From assembly GCA_016191335.1 (NCBI GenBank), contig JACPOW010000082.1:1-48985 (forward strand): a DNA stretch of 48,985 nucleotides, given 5' to 3'. This DNA is from Elusimicrobiota bacterium (GTDB lineage Bacteria > Elusimicrobiota > Elusimicrobia > UBA1565 > UBA9628). Shown here piece by piece: positions 26,832 through 35,329 of the stretch. A program made the position numbers and the translations under genes. The first letter of the stretch is position 1, and each line of letters begins with the position of its first letter. The notes under the pieces are model-generated. The model was not told the origin of the DNA and made no database searches. It worked only from the letters and a program-made list of their open reading frames with translations.

Positions 26832-26978
26832 AGGCGATGCCCGATTCTAACCGAACCCGCCGCCCTCTCCCATGGACGCGGTGTCGCCGTCTCATGACGG
26901 CGGCATGAGTCGGCGCCGTGACATTTAATTCACCCGGTCGTTATGGTCCGCGCCCCGGCGATGGCGTATCGTACGGCG
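26832..26978. promoter_or_regulatory. Divergent promoter region between sensor operon and TonB receptor gene
   Basis: This 147-bp gap serves the sensor operon (TAGAAT on the minus strand, 26844-26849) and the receptor gene (TATCGT at 26967-26972, ending 6 nt before the ATG at 26979). Shared control of both sides is plausible. I see no strong palindrome. Confidence 0.5.
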
Positions 26979-28967
26979 ATGAAAGCCTCAGCAGGGGCCG
27001 CGCTCGCCGTCCTGTCGGCGGTTCTCGCCGCGCCCCGCGCCGTCGCCCAGGGACGCGCGGAAAACGGCGGCGCGGATTACGATTTCTTCAGGTTCATGCA
27101 GACCGAGGCGGCCGTCGCGTCGACCCGGCCCGAGCCCCTGCTCAAGACGGTCTCCACCGTCTCGGTCATCGACCGCGCGATGATCGAGGCGTACGGCTTC
27201 CTGACCGTGTCCGAGGCGGTCTCGGTCGTGGCCGGCCTCTACATGACGCGCACGACGTTCATGAACACCGTCCCGGTCGGGCGGGGGGTCCTGCCCTCGC
27301 ACTACGCCAACAAGGTCCTCGTCATGATCGACGGCGTCGCGTCATGGCTGTCGACCACGGGCGAGGGGTTCCTCGACCGCGTCCACATCAACGACGTCGA
27401 GCGCATCGAGGTCCTGAAGGGACCCTCGTCCGTGCTGTACGGGAGCAACGCCTTCTCGGGCGCGATCAACATCGTGCTCCGGCGGCCCCGGGCCTCCGGG
27501 GTGGGCGGCCGCCTCCACGGCGAGTTCGGGGTCCCCTCCGCCTATCAGGCGGGCGGGAACTATCAGTCCCGGGACGCCGTCCGTTCGTTCTTCGTCGCCG
27601 CCAACGCCTCCTCCGAACGCGGCCGGCGGATGTCGTTCACCGACGAGTCCGGCGTCTCCCGGGACGTCAACGACCTGCGCTACCCGAGGGGCGGGAACTT
27701 CACGCTCTCGTCCGCCTACCGCGGGCACTCCGTCCTGTTCAACGGCTACCAGGACGAGTACCTCGACCTCGAGGGCGCCGTCCCCCAGTTCGCTCAGGGA
27801 GCCGGCAGGATCCAAAAGAGGAGCGGCTACCTCGCCAATTATTCCCTCGACGCGCCGCTGACCGACGCGCTGGACCTCGGCTGGTCGGCGACCTACGACT
27901 GGAACGAGCGCGATTTCCCCCGGACGCAGGACGAGACCGAGGCCACCCGGACCTCGGGCTACCGGGTCCACAACCTGGTCAAGATCGACGCGCGGCCGTC
28001 GCCGGAGGTCGAACTCGAGGGCGGGGCGGATTACGACTACCGCTGGGTGGACTTCTACGAGACCTACGACCCGCGCAGCGGCGCCGTGATCAGCGGCACG
28101 GGCCTGCGCGGCCGCCAGGTCTTCGAGTACTCCGCCTTCGCCCAGGCGGGCCTGGACAAGGACAGCTGGAAGGCCGCGATCGGCAGCCGCCTGACCCGGA
28201 ACCAGTTCTTCGGGACGAACATCGCCTCACGGGGCACTTTGATCCGCCTTTTCGACGAGGACAACAGCGTGAAGCTGATCGCGGGCCAATCCTACCGCAG
28301 CCCGTCGATCTTCGAGCTGTTCTTCCTCAACCCGACGCGCTCCGTGGCCGGCAACGCGCGCCTGCAGCCGGAACGCTCGGACAGCGCGGAGGTCGCGTAC
28401 CTCACCCAGCGCGGAGACGCGTCCCTGCAGGCCGTCGCCTACATCGCCCAGTACAAGAACAAGATCGACCGGCGCACGCAGGACGTGCTCTTCGACGACG
28501 GCGTGATCGTCCCCGGGGTCCGGAAGTACGAGAACGGGGGGAAGTTCAACGCGGTCGGCTGGGAGCTCGAGGCCCGCTACCGGCGGCCCGAGGACCTCGA
28601 CGCGTTCGCGGCGGTCACGTACGTCCGCAGCCGCGACGGCTGGGAGACGAACTTCCGCTTCGTGCCGAAGCTCGCCTTCGCCGCCGGCGCGGCGAAGACC
28701 TGGGGGCCGCTGACCCTGTCAGGCGTGCTGCGCTACCGCGGCGCGACGGCCGGCCGTCTGGCGGCCGTTCCCCGCCAGGCCTCCGGCGACCTGAGCGTCG
28801 CCTACGCGCGGCCCTCCTCGCGGATCCGCCACGTCCTCTCGGTCAAGAACGTCGCCAACCGCCTGACGCGCTTCCCGGAATACGTGCGCCAGACCGGGCC
28901 GTTCCTCAACGAGCTGCCCTCCAACGACTACCGCAGCATCGTCTACAGCGCGCAGGTGCGCTTCTAG
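26979..28967 (+). CDS. TonB-dependent outer-membrane receptor
   Basis: A 662-aa protein with a signal peptide (MKASAGAALAVLSAVLAAPRAVAQ). The plug domain is clear (VSTVSVIDRAMIEAYGFLTVSEAVSVVAGLY, then RIEVLKGPSSVLYGSNAFSGAINIV). The barrel follows, ending in the aromatic YSAQVRF that directs insertion by the BAM machinery. It imports an unknown ligand such as a siderophore, vitamin, metal or glycan fragment. I chose the ATG at 26979 because it starts directly at the signal peptide; an upstream ATG at 26943 adds 12 poor residues. The gene is divergent from a binding protein, kinase and regulator operon that may control it. Confidence 0.93.
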   Translation: MKASAGAALAVLSAVLAAPRAVAQGRAENGGADYDFFRFMQTEAAVASTRPEPLLKTVSTVSVIDRAMIEAYGFLTVSEAVSVVAGLYMTRTTFMNTVPVGRGVLPSHYANKVLVMIDGVASWLSTTGEGFLDRVHINDVERIEVLKGPSSVLYGSNAFSGAINIVLRRPRASGVGGRLHGEFGVPSAYQAGGNYQSRDAVRSFFVAANASSERGRRMSFTDESGVSRDVNDLRYPRGGNFTLSSAYRGHSVLFNGYQDEYLDLEGAVPQFAQGAGRIQKRSGYLANYSLDAPLTDALDLGWSATYDWNERDFPRTQDETEATRTSGYRVHNLVKIDARPSPEVELEGGADYDYRWVDFYETYDPRSGAVISGTGLRGRQVFEYSAFAQAGLDKDSWKAAIGSRLTRNQFFGTNIASRGTLIRLFDEDNSVKLIAGQSYRSPSIFELFFLNPTRSVAGNARLQPERSDSAEVAYLTQRGDASLQAVAYIAQYKNKIDRRTQDVLFDDGVIVPGVRKYENGGKFNAVGWELEARYRRPEDLDAFAAVTYVRSRDGWETNFRFVPKLAFAAGAAKTWGPLTLSGVLRYRGATAGRLAAVPRQASGDLSVAYARPSSRIRHVLSVKNVANRLTRFPEYVRQTGPFLNELPSNDYRSIVYSAQVRF

Positions 28968-28970
28968 CGG

Positions 28971-29504
28971 TCAGAAGCCGGCGAAGACGGCGGCCGCGTT
29001 CGGCGTGTTCGGCGGCGGCGCCTGGCCCGGGTCGCGGTTGAGGTCCGGGAACGGGTAGCGGAACGGGTACGGATGCGGGAAGCGCATCGGATAAGGCAGG
29101 TCCCAGGAGGGATGGATGTCCTCGCGCGTGACCGCCTTGAACGCGCCGTTCGCCGAGCAGCGGACGGCCGGATTGTCGGTCACGCCGTTCGAGGCCTTCA
29201 GGCAGGCGATCGGCGAGGCGTCCGTCGCGCCCGAGCACAGCAGCGCGGGGAAGTTCGTGATCCGGCTCGCGGCCTTCCAGCAGTCCACCGGCGCGTTCGA
29301 CCCGGCGCCCGAGCACAGCAGGGCGGGGTAATCGGTGTGCTTCTTGGCCTCGGGGAAGCAGGCGGCGGAAGCGTCCGTCGCCGCGCCGGCGCAGAGAAGG
29401 GGCGGATAGCTCGTCAGGGGCTTGGCCGCCGCGTAGCAGTCGATGGGTCCGGCGGCCTTCGCGGCCGGCGACAGCAGGGCAAGGACGACGATGACCGTTA
29501 TCAT
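28971..29504 (-). CDS. Exported protein with four 26-residue cysteine repeats
   Basis: A 177-aa exported protein (signal peptide ending AKAAG). Residues 23-126 are four consecutive repeats of exactly 26 residues, each with two cysteines spaced C-x14-C and the pattern C-x3-A-x3-T-x-(Y/F)-P-x-L-L-C-(A/S)-G-A; the fourth is degenerate. The eight cysteines could form four intra-repeat disulphides or bind ligand. The C-terminal 50 residues are rich in Pro, Tyr and Phe (LPYPMRFPHPYPFRYPFP). A GAGGAGGAG ribosome site precedes the ATG at 29504. The stop is 3 bp from that of the TonB receptor. I do not recognise the family. Confidence 0.82.
   Translation of the reverse strand: MITVIVVLALLSPAAKAAGPIDCYAAAKPLTSYPPLLCAGAATDASAACFPEAKKHTDYPALLCSGAGSNAPVDCWKAASRITNFPALLCSGATDASPIACLKASNGVTDNPAVRCSANGAFKAVTREDIHPSWDLPYPMRFPHPYPFRYPFPDLNRDPGQAPPPNTPNAAAVFAGF
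29127..29438 (-). repeat. Four 78-bp coding repeats (26-aa Cys repeats)
   Basis: Translated repeats begin at Cys23, Cys49, Cys75 and Cys101 of the exported protein and keep an exact 26-codon period. Repeats 2 and 3 share PALLCSGA. The DNA copies have diverged, so the expansion is not recent. Confidence 0.85.
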
Positions 29505-29619
29505 CTCTCCTCCTCGCGTCTGAACCGACGAGCCGAGTATGCAGATTTCGGCGCGGAGCTCACGCCCGGAAAACGCCGATTCATGCGACTATTTTTTGAC
29601 GCGAATGATAGGATACCGC

Positions 29620-30249
29620 ATGCGTCCGTTCCTGGCCGTTCTGTTCCTCGCGTCCGCGGCGTCCGCGGCGGGTCCGTCCGCCCTGTTCGACGCGCACGGC
29701 TGCCGCGCCTGCCACAAGATCGGCGCCCGCGGCGGCAACACGGGCCCGGACCTGACGATGGTCGGCCATCGCCGGCCGCGGGCCTGGATCGAGAGGTGGC
29801 TCGCGAGCCCGCGCGCGTACAAGCACGACACCGAGATGCCGGAGCAGGGCCTGAGCGCGTCCGACCGCGCCGCCCTGGCCGATTTCCTGTCGGCGCAGAA
29901 GGGCCAGGCGTGGGGCGGTTCCCGTCCGTGGCTTCCCGCCGGGGACGGCCGCGGGATCTACGTCCGCGCCGGCTGCGTCGCCTGCCACGGCCCCGCGGGC
30001 CGCGGCGGCCACCCGAACCCGGGCGCGCACGGGGGCGTCATCCCGGCGCTCGCGCCGCTGATGGGCACCTATAAAAAGGACGAGCTGATCTCGAGGATCA
30101 GGCGCGGCGCGGTCCCCGAGACCCACGGCGGGCCGCCCGCGGACGTGAGCATGCAAGGCTGGGACGGCGTCCTCTCCGACGCGGAGCTCGGGGCGCTGGC
30201 GGACTATCTGCTGACTTTGGCCAAGACCGATCCCAAGGACGACTTCTGA
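29620..30249 (+). CDS. Exported dihaem cytochrome c
   Basis: A 209-aa protein with a signal peptide (MRPFLAVLFLASAASAAG). There are two c-type haem sites: CRACH at about residue 28 and CVACH at about residue 125. Each is followed by a helical cytochrome c domain with a distal Met candidate (EMPEQGLS, MQGWDGVLSDAELGALADYLLTL). It acts in the periplasm as an electron carrier. TAGGAT ends 5 nt before the ATG at 29620, so I use that start and infer a leaderless mRNA. The PuuD-type membrane gene starts 3 nt after its stop, so the two proteins probably form one electron-transfer unit. Confidence 0.93.
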   Translation: MRPFLAVLFLASAASAAGPSALFDAHGCRACHKIGARGGNTGPDLTMVGHRRPRAWIERWLASPRAYKHDTEMPEQGLSASDRAALADFLSAQKGQAWGGSRPWLPAGDGRGIYVRAGCVACHGPAGRGGHPNPGAHGGVIPALAPLMGTYKKDELISRIRRGAVPETHGGPPADVSMQGWDGVLSDAELGALADYLLTLAKTDPKDDF

Positions 30250-30252
30250 CCC

Positions 30253-31068
30253 GTGAGCGACCTCCAAGAGTGGCTGAGCCTGATCCTGCGCTGGACCCAC
30301 GCGATCACCGGGATCATGTGGATCGGCCAGACCTACCTGTTCAACTGGATGGAGAAGGCCTTCGACCCGCCCCCCAAGGCCGCGGACAAGCCGAACATCT
30401 CGGGCGAGCTATGGATGGTGCACGGCGGCGGCTTCTATCTCGTCGAGAAGCAGAAATGGCCGGAGGACATGCCCCGCGTCCTCCACTGGTTCAAGTGGGA
30501 GGCGATGCTGACCTGGCTGTCCGGCTTCCTCCTGCTGTCCCTGACCTACTGGGCGGGCGCGTCCTTGCTCGATTACGGGTCGGAGCTGCCGCGGTGGAAG
30601 GGGATCCTCGTCTCGGCCGGGGCTCTGGCGGGGGCCGTCGGCGTGTACCGTCTGATCTGGAAGACGCCGTTCGGCCGCTCCGAGGCCGCCGGCGGGATCG
30701 TCTGGTACCTGTTCCTCGTCGCCTCCTGCGCCGCGCTCCTGAACGTCCTCAGCGACCGCGCGGCCTATCTCCACGTCGGCGCCATGATGGGCACGGTCAT
30801 GATGACCAACGTCTGGATGACCATCATCCCTAACCAGCGGAAGATCATGGCCATCTCCGAGGCGAACGGCGAGCCCCGTCCGGAGCTGTCGCTCGAGGCC
30901 AAGCGCTGCTCGAAGCACAACACCCTGATGTCGATGCCGCTGCTCTTCCTCATGCTGAGCAACCACTACCCGTCCATCACCTTCGGCGGCTCCCATCCCG
31001 TGCTCCTGCTCGCCGTCCTCCTCCCGCTCGGCGCTTGGGCGGCTCACCTGATCCGGGAGCACGCGTGA
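30253..31068 (+). CDS. PuuD-type (urate hydroxylase-like) membrane protein, lacking the fused cytochrome domain
   Basis: A 271-aa protein with about seven membrane helices. It matches the membrane part (DUF989) of bacterial urate hydroxylase PuuD: RWTHAITGIMWIGQ, GELWMVHGGGFY, LHWFKWEAMLTWLSGF, LHVGAMMGTVMMTNVWMTIIPNQ and KHNTLMSMPLLFLMLSNHYP. The conserved His residues are haem-ligand candidates. Known PuuD proteins carry a C-terminal cytochrome c domain; here a cytochrome c is encoded separately just upstream. No purine-degradation gene is in the window, so urate as substrate is not established. GTG start, 3 nt after the cytochrome stop. Confidence 0.85.
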   Translation: MSDLQEWLSLILRWTHAITGIMWIGQTYLFNWMEKAFDPPPKAADKPNISGELWMVHGGGFYLVEKQKWPEDMPRVLHWFKWEAMLTWLSGFLLLSLTYWAGASLLDYGSELPRWKGILVSAGALAGAVGVYRLIWKTPFGRSEAAGGIVWYLFLVASCAALLNVLSDRAAYLHVGAMMGTVMMTNVWMTIIPNQRKIMAISEANGEPRPELSLEAKRCSKHNTLMSMPLLFLMLSNHYPSITFGGSHPVLLLAVLLPLGAWAAHLIREHA

Positions 31069-31775
31069 CCGAAGCCGCGGCGCTGCGCTGCCCCTCGTGC
31101 GGAGCTCCGGTCGCCGCGGAGGCTCCGGAGTGCGGGCATTGCCGCGCCGCGCTCCACCCGGTCCGCTGCCCGTGGTGCTTCGACTGGACGTTCGCGGAGG
31201 CACGCGATTGCGCGCGCTGCGGGTCCCGCGCCGAGGCGCCGGACCTCAAGGCGTCCTGCCCGTCCTGCCGGGAGCCGCTGTCCTCCCGCTCGCTGGGAAG
31301 CGCGCGGCTGTCCGGCTGCGCCCGCTGCGGAGGCGTGTGGGCCGATCCCGCTTCGTTCCGCGCGATCTGCGAGGAGCGGGAGGCCCAGGCCGCTTACCTC
31401 GGCGAGGGCTCGGTCCTGAAGGCACCGGCCGCGTCCGACCCCCTGGCGTCGCCCATCGTCTACCGCCCCTGTCCGGTCTGCGCCGAGCTGATGAACCGCT
31501 TCAACTTCGCCGGCTGCTCGGGCGTGATCCTCGACGCCTGCAAGCCCCACGGGATCTGGTTCGACGTCGACGAGCTGCGCCGCATCGCCGCCTTCATCCG
31601 CGGCGGCGGCCTGGACGTGGCGCGCGGCAAGGAGAAGCGCCGGCTCGAGCTCGAGCGCCGGCGCCTGGAGCGGGGGGCGGACGACTCCGAACGGGCCTTG
31701 CGGGGCTTCCGGGAGATGACGCCCCTGTCGATCGGCGCTTCCCGCGGCCTGCTGCGCTTCCTCCTGGAGCCGTAG
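31065..31775 (+). CDS. Multi-zinc-ribbon protein with a TFIIB-type zinc finger
   Basis: A 236-aa protein with at least five CxxC knuckles: CPSCGAPV, CGHC, CPWC, CARCG and CPSCREPL in the first 80 residues, then CARCGGVW and the zf-TFIIB-like CPVCAELMNRFNFAGCSGVILDACKPHGIWFDVDEL. A charged Arg/Glu-rich helix (GKEKRRLELERRRLER) follows. It probably binds several zinc ions in the cytoplasm; its partner is unknown. The GTG at 31065 overlaps the TGA of the PuuD-type gene (GTGA), making it the third gene of that operon, perhaps an assembly factor. Confidence 0.85.
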   Translation: MTEAAALRCPSCGAPVAAEAPECGHCRAALHPVRCPWCFDWTFAEARDCARCGSRAEAPDLKASCPSCREPLSSRSLGSARLSGCARCGGVWADPASFRAICEEREAQAAYLGEGSVLKAPAASDPLASPIVYRPCPVCAELMNRFNFAGCSGVILDACKPHGIWFDVDELRRIAAFIRGGGLDVARGKEKRRLELERRRLERGADDSERALRGFREMTPLSIGASRGLLRFLLEP

Positions 31776-31844
31776 GCTCCTCGGGGGCCTTGCGGAACGG
31801 GGGCGCACCCCCTATCCTTTGACGGTAAGAGGAGAATCCCGCCC

Positions 31845-33275
31845 ATGACCTTCGTCCGACCCGTCCTCGCCGCCCTCATCCTTTTCTCGTCCGCTCCGCT
31901 GCCGGCCCAGCCGCTCGAGCCGCCGAAGACCGCGAAGCCCGACAAGCTCCTCGCGGCGGCCGCGCCGGCCGCCCCGGCCGAGGCGCCGTCGGGGCCCGCG
32001 GCGACGGTGGTGACCGTGTCCAACGGTGGCGGCTCCGGCTCGATCCTGCCCGCCCTCCCGGGCGCGCCGACCGAGGAGCGCATCCGGCTCGACAAGATCA
32101 CGACCGTCAACACGATCAAGCAGCAGGAGTTCACGCAGCGGATGCGCGCGCTCACCGAGGAGCGCGACGAGGCCGTGCTCCGGAACACCCTGCTCGCCGA
32201 GAAGCTGCGCGCCGAGTTCGCCCCGGTCGAGCACGAGCAGAAGACGCTCCAGCTCAAGGGCCAGATCGAGGAGGAGAAGTTCATGCGCGCCGCGGCGGAG
32301 CTGCGCCACCAGCGCGACAGGGCGCGCCTCGAGAACGAGCTCGCGCGCGAGAAGCTCAACGCCGAGACGATCAAGGCGGACGCGGAGAAGCTGCGCCGGG
32401 ACCTCGTCGTCCAGGAGCTCGACTTCCAGGCGCGCAAGCTCCGCCAGGAGGCCGACCTCGCCGACAACAAGACCGTCGCCATCAAGGCGGACCTCGAGCT
32501 GCGCGCGAAGAAGGAGGCCTGGAGGAAGGAGGCCAACCGGGAGCCCGACTACGAGAAGGAGCCGTTCAAGAACGGCGTCCTGACCGTCAGCGACCGCCGC
32601 ATCACCGTCGAGGGGCCGATCGTCTACGGCACCGCCGATTACGTGACCGAGCGCATCCACTACTTCAACAACAAGTCCGAGGAGTTCCCGATCTTCCTCG
32701 TGATCGACCGCAGCCCCGGCGGCTCGGTGATGGAGGGCTACCGCATCCTCAAGGCGATGCAGGCCAGCAAGGCGCCCGTCCACGTCGTGGTGAAATCGTT
32801 CGCGGCCAGCATGGCGGCCACCATCGCCACGCTCGCCCCGCATTCGTACGCCTACCCCAACGCCGTCATCCTGCACCATCAGATGTGGGGGGTCTCGTTC
32901 GGCAATCCGACCCAGCAGAAGCAGCAGCTCGACATCATGAAGGAGTGGGACCGGCGCCTGCGCGAGCCGATTGCGCGCAAGATGGGCACGAGCATGGACA
33001 AGTTCACGGCGGAGATGTACAAGCAGAACGTGGACGGCGACTGGGAGGAGTTCGCGGACGCCGCGGTCAGGCTGAAGTGGATCGACCATGTCGTGCACGA
33101 GATCCGCGAGACCGGCATCGTGAAGGAGCCGGAGACCAAGCTCGAGGACAAGCCCAGGCTCCCCTTCGGCCTGGCCGAGGAGTCCGACGCGAAAGGCGAC
33201 CGGTTCGTGCGGCTGCCGCGGCTGCAGCACTCGGACGCCTACTTCATGTTCAACCGCGACGGCTACTACCGCTGA
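31845..33275 (+). CDS. Exported ClpP-like serine protease with a long coiled coil
   Basis: A 476-aa protein with a signal peptide (residues 1-22, ending LPAQ). A Pro/Ala-rich linker leads to a charged coiled coil at about 80-235. The C-terminal 220 residues have the ClpP/crotonase fold: FLVIDRSPGGSVMEGYRILKAM, then the nucleophile Ser in KSFAASMAATIA and the His in AVILHHQMWG. The spacing matches ClpP, but ClpP is cytosolic and lacks both signal peptide and coiled coil. It may act as a periplasmic protease or membrane-protein peptidase of the SDH superfamily. An AGAGGAG ribosome site lies upstream. The stop overlaps the next start (TGATG). Confidence 0.87.
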   Translation: MTFVRPVLAALILFSSAPLPAQPLEPPKTAKPDKLLAAAAPAAPAEAPSGPAATVVTVSNGGGSGSILPALPGAPTEERIRLDKITTVNTIKQQEFTQRMRALTEERDEAVLRNTLLAEKLRAEFAPVEHEQKTLQLKGQIEEEKFMRAAAELRHQRDRARLENELAREKLNAETIKADAEKLRRDLVVQELDFQARKLRQEADLADNKTVAIKADLELRAKKEAWRKEANREPDYEKEPFKNGVLTVSDRRITVEGPIVYGTADYVTERIHYFNNKSEEFPIFLVIDRSPGGSVMEGYRILKAMQASKAPVHVVVKSFAASMAATIATLAPHSYAYPNAVILHHQMWGVSFGNPTQQKQQLDIMKEWDRRLREPIARKMGTSMDKFTAEMYKQNVDGDWEEFADAAVRLKWIDHVVHEIRETGIVKEPETKLEDKPRLPFGLAEESDAKGDRFVRLPRLQHSDAYFMFNRDGYYR

Positions 33276-33529
33276 TGGACATCAAGTCCATCCTCGCGCC
33301 TGGGGAGGACTCCCTCCCGACGCTCGAGCAGAACCTCTCGACCGGGACGGTCGCCGGGCCTTCGCTGCCGACCATCACCGCCGACCCGATGACGTACGCC
33401 AAGCTCGGGGGCAGCACCGTGATGGGGCTGGCCGGGATGTTCTACCTGGGGTACGGCCGCAGGCACAACGACGCCCGCAAGATGGTCATCGGCGCGGCGC
33501 TGACGATCGGCAGCATCCTGTTCTTCTAG
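33275..33529 (+). CDS. Small membrane protein, 84 aa
   Basis: The ATG overlaps the protease TGA (TGATG). The N-terminal 40 residues are polar; the rest has two short hydrophobic segments around a YGRRHNDARK turn (GLAGMFYLGYGRRHND, then MVIGAALTIGSILFF). This resembles the small membrane proteins often annotated as amino-acid transport protein, whose role is not known. It is coupled to the ClpP-like protease and could be its membrane anchor or regulator. Its TAG shares CTAG with the convergent kinase stop. Confidence 0.75.
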   Translation: MDIKSILAPGEDSLPTLEQNLSTGTVAGPSLPTITADPMTYAKLGGSTVMGLAGMFYLGYGRRHNDARKMVIGAALTIGSILFF

Positions 33530-35280
33530 CGGTCCGCGACGGCGGGCAGGGAGATGCTGAACGCCGAGCCGCGCGCGAGGCGGCTGCGCGCCGAGACGCG
33601 CCCGCCGTAGGCCCCGACGAGCTTCTTGACCAGGTGCAGGCCGAGCCCCGGGCTGCCCGACTTGGCGCCCTTCGCGACGCGGTAGAAGCGGTCGAAGACG
33701 CGCGGCAGCTCCACGCTCGGGATGCCGATGCCGCTGTCCTCGACGACGATGCGCGCCTCCTTCCCGGCGCCCCTCGCCTTGACGCGCACCCACCCTCCCG
33801 GCGGCGTGAACTTGATCGCGTTGTCGAGGAGGTGCTCGAGCGCCTGCCCCAGATGCGACGGCTCCATCCTCACCTTCAGGCCGCGCGGCACCGAGACGTC
33901 GACGCTCAGCCCTTTCCTCCGGGCGCGGGACATCGCCCGGCGGGCCCGGTCGCGCGCGACGCGGCCCACCTCGACGGCGACGGGCCGGACCGGCGTGGAG
34001 CCCTCGAGCGCCGACAGGGTGAGGAGGTCCCCGACCATCGCGTCGAGACGGTCGGCGTTGGCCTCGATGATGTTCAGGAACTTCGCGCGGTCCTTGGGGC
34101 TGCGCCAGGCGCCCTCCCGGAGGGTCTGGGCGAAGCCCTTGATGGCCGCGACGGGGGTGCGGAACTCGTGCGAGACGTTCGCGACGAACTCTCGCTCGGC
34201 CCTCTCCTTGGCGACCGCGAGGTCCTCGGCGCGCTTGCGCTTGGTCACGTCCACGGCGATGATGACGACGCCGACGGTCTCGCCCCGCTCGCCGCGGTAG
34301 GGCAGGATGTCGCGCTGGACCCAGCGCTTGGCCCCGCCGCGCAGCGTGAGCTCCTCGAGCACGCCCACGGCGGCCTTGCCGGAGGAGATGACGGCGAGGT
34401 CGTTCGCGTGGTACTGGCGGGCGAGGGCCGGGGGGAACAGCTCGTCGACCCTGCGGCCCTGGACCTCCTTGACGCTCTTCCCGAGCCAGCGCGCGGCGGC
34501 GCGGTTGCAGCGCAGGATGCGGTTGTCGGCGTCCTTGTACCAGATCATGGCGCGGACGGTGTCGAGGATCACCGCCTGCTCGGCCTCCTGCCGGCGCAGG
34601 GCGGCCTCGGCCCGGCGTCGCTCGGAGAGCTCGGCCTCCACCGCCTGGTGGAGCTGGGCCTTCTCGATCGCCGCTCCGACGCGCGTCGCGAGCTGCTCGG
34701 CGATCACGAGGTCGGTCCGGCACAGCGGCCGCCAGCCCGAGTCGGCGCCGAGCGTCATCACGCCGAGCGTCTTGCCGTGGGAGCGGAGCGGGACGCACAT
34801 GTACGAGGCGACGTCCAGCTCCTCCAGGAGGCGCATGTGCTCCGGAGAGACGGCGAGGCGCGCGTTGAAATCGGGCGCCGTCCGGGAGACGAACTCGGAC
34901 CTCCCGGAGGCCAGGACGCGGTGCACGGGGTTGCGGCGGTCGCCCGGGGGCATGCGGACGCCGGCGAGCTCCTGGAGCAGATGGACGCGGTCCGGCGAAT
35001 CGTGCCAGACCTGGGGCGCCGCGAGGCCCCCGACCGAGCGCAAGGTGATCGAGCACCACTGCCCCAGGCGCGGGACGGCCGCCGAGCACAGGCCGTGCAG
35101 GGCGCCGCCGAGGTCGACGGAATCCGTGATCGCCTGCACCGCGGTGACCAGGAACTCCAGGCGTTCCCGGGATTCCCCCGCTTCGCGGGCGAGGACCCGG
35201 TCGTGGTTGGCCGTGTAGGCGCAGCCGCGGGCCTCGTCGGAGGAGAAGGGGAAGCAGGGAGGCAGCGAGGGAGGGGGCAT
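33526..35280 (-). CDS. Cytosolic sensor histidine kinase (GAF-PAS-HisKA-HATPase)
   Basis: A 584-aa kinase without membrane spans. A GAF domain lies at about residues 45-205 (PRLGQWCSITLRSV to VIAEQLATRVGAAIEKAQ) and a PAS domain at about 235-350 (VRAMIWYKDADNRILRCN). The phosphorylated His is H371 in NVSHEFRTPVAAIKG. The ATPase domain has HLLDNAIKF, EDSGIGIP and GLGLHLVKK. No response regulator is adjacent, so it is an orphan in this window. The ATG at 35280 has no ribosome site; a downstream start is possible because the first 25 residues look non-conserved. Confidence 0.93.
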   Translation of the reverse strand: MPPPSLPPCFPFSSDEARGCAYTANHDRVLAREAGESRERLEFLVTAVQAITDSVDLGGALHGLCSAAVPRLGQWCSITLRSVGGLAAPQVWHDSPDRVHLLQELAGVRMPPGDRRNPVHRVLASGRSEFVSRTAPDFNARLAVSPEHMRLLEELDVASYMCVPLRSHGKTLGVMTLGADSGWRPLCRTDLVIAEQLATRVGAAIEKAQLHQAVEAELSERRRAEAALRRQEAEQAVILDTVRAMIWYKDADNRILRCNRAAARWLGKSVKEVQGRRVDELFPPALARQYHANDLAVISSGKAAVGVLEELTLRGGAKRWVQRDILPYRGERGETVGVVIIAVDVTKRKRAEDLAVAKERAEREFVANVSHEFRTPVAAIKGFAQTLREGAWRSPKDRAKFLNIIEANADRLDAMVGDLLTLSALEGSTPVRPVAVEVGRVARDRARRAMSRARRKGLSVDVSVPRGLKVRMEPSHLGQALEHLLDNAIKFTPPGGWVRVKARGAGKEARIVVEDSGIGIPSVELPRVFDRFYRVAKGAKSGSPGLGLHLVKKLVGAYGGRVSARSRLARGSAFSISLPAVADR

Positions 35281-35329
35281 CGGCGTCGGTCCGCGACCAC
35301 TATGATATCAGCGGCCGCCGCGACCGCGG

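Noticed and set aside
29127..29438. CRISPR array or tandem DNA repeat
   Set aside because: The 78-bp period is in the protein only; the DNA units have diverged and there are no unique spacers between identical repeats.
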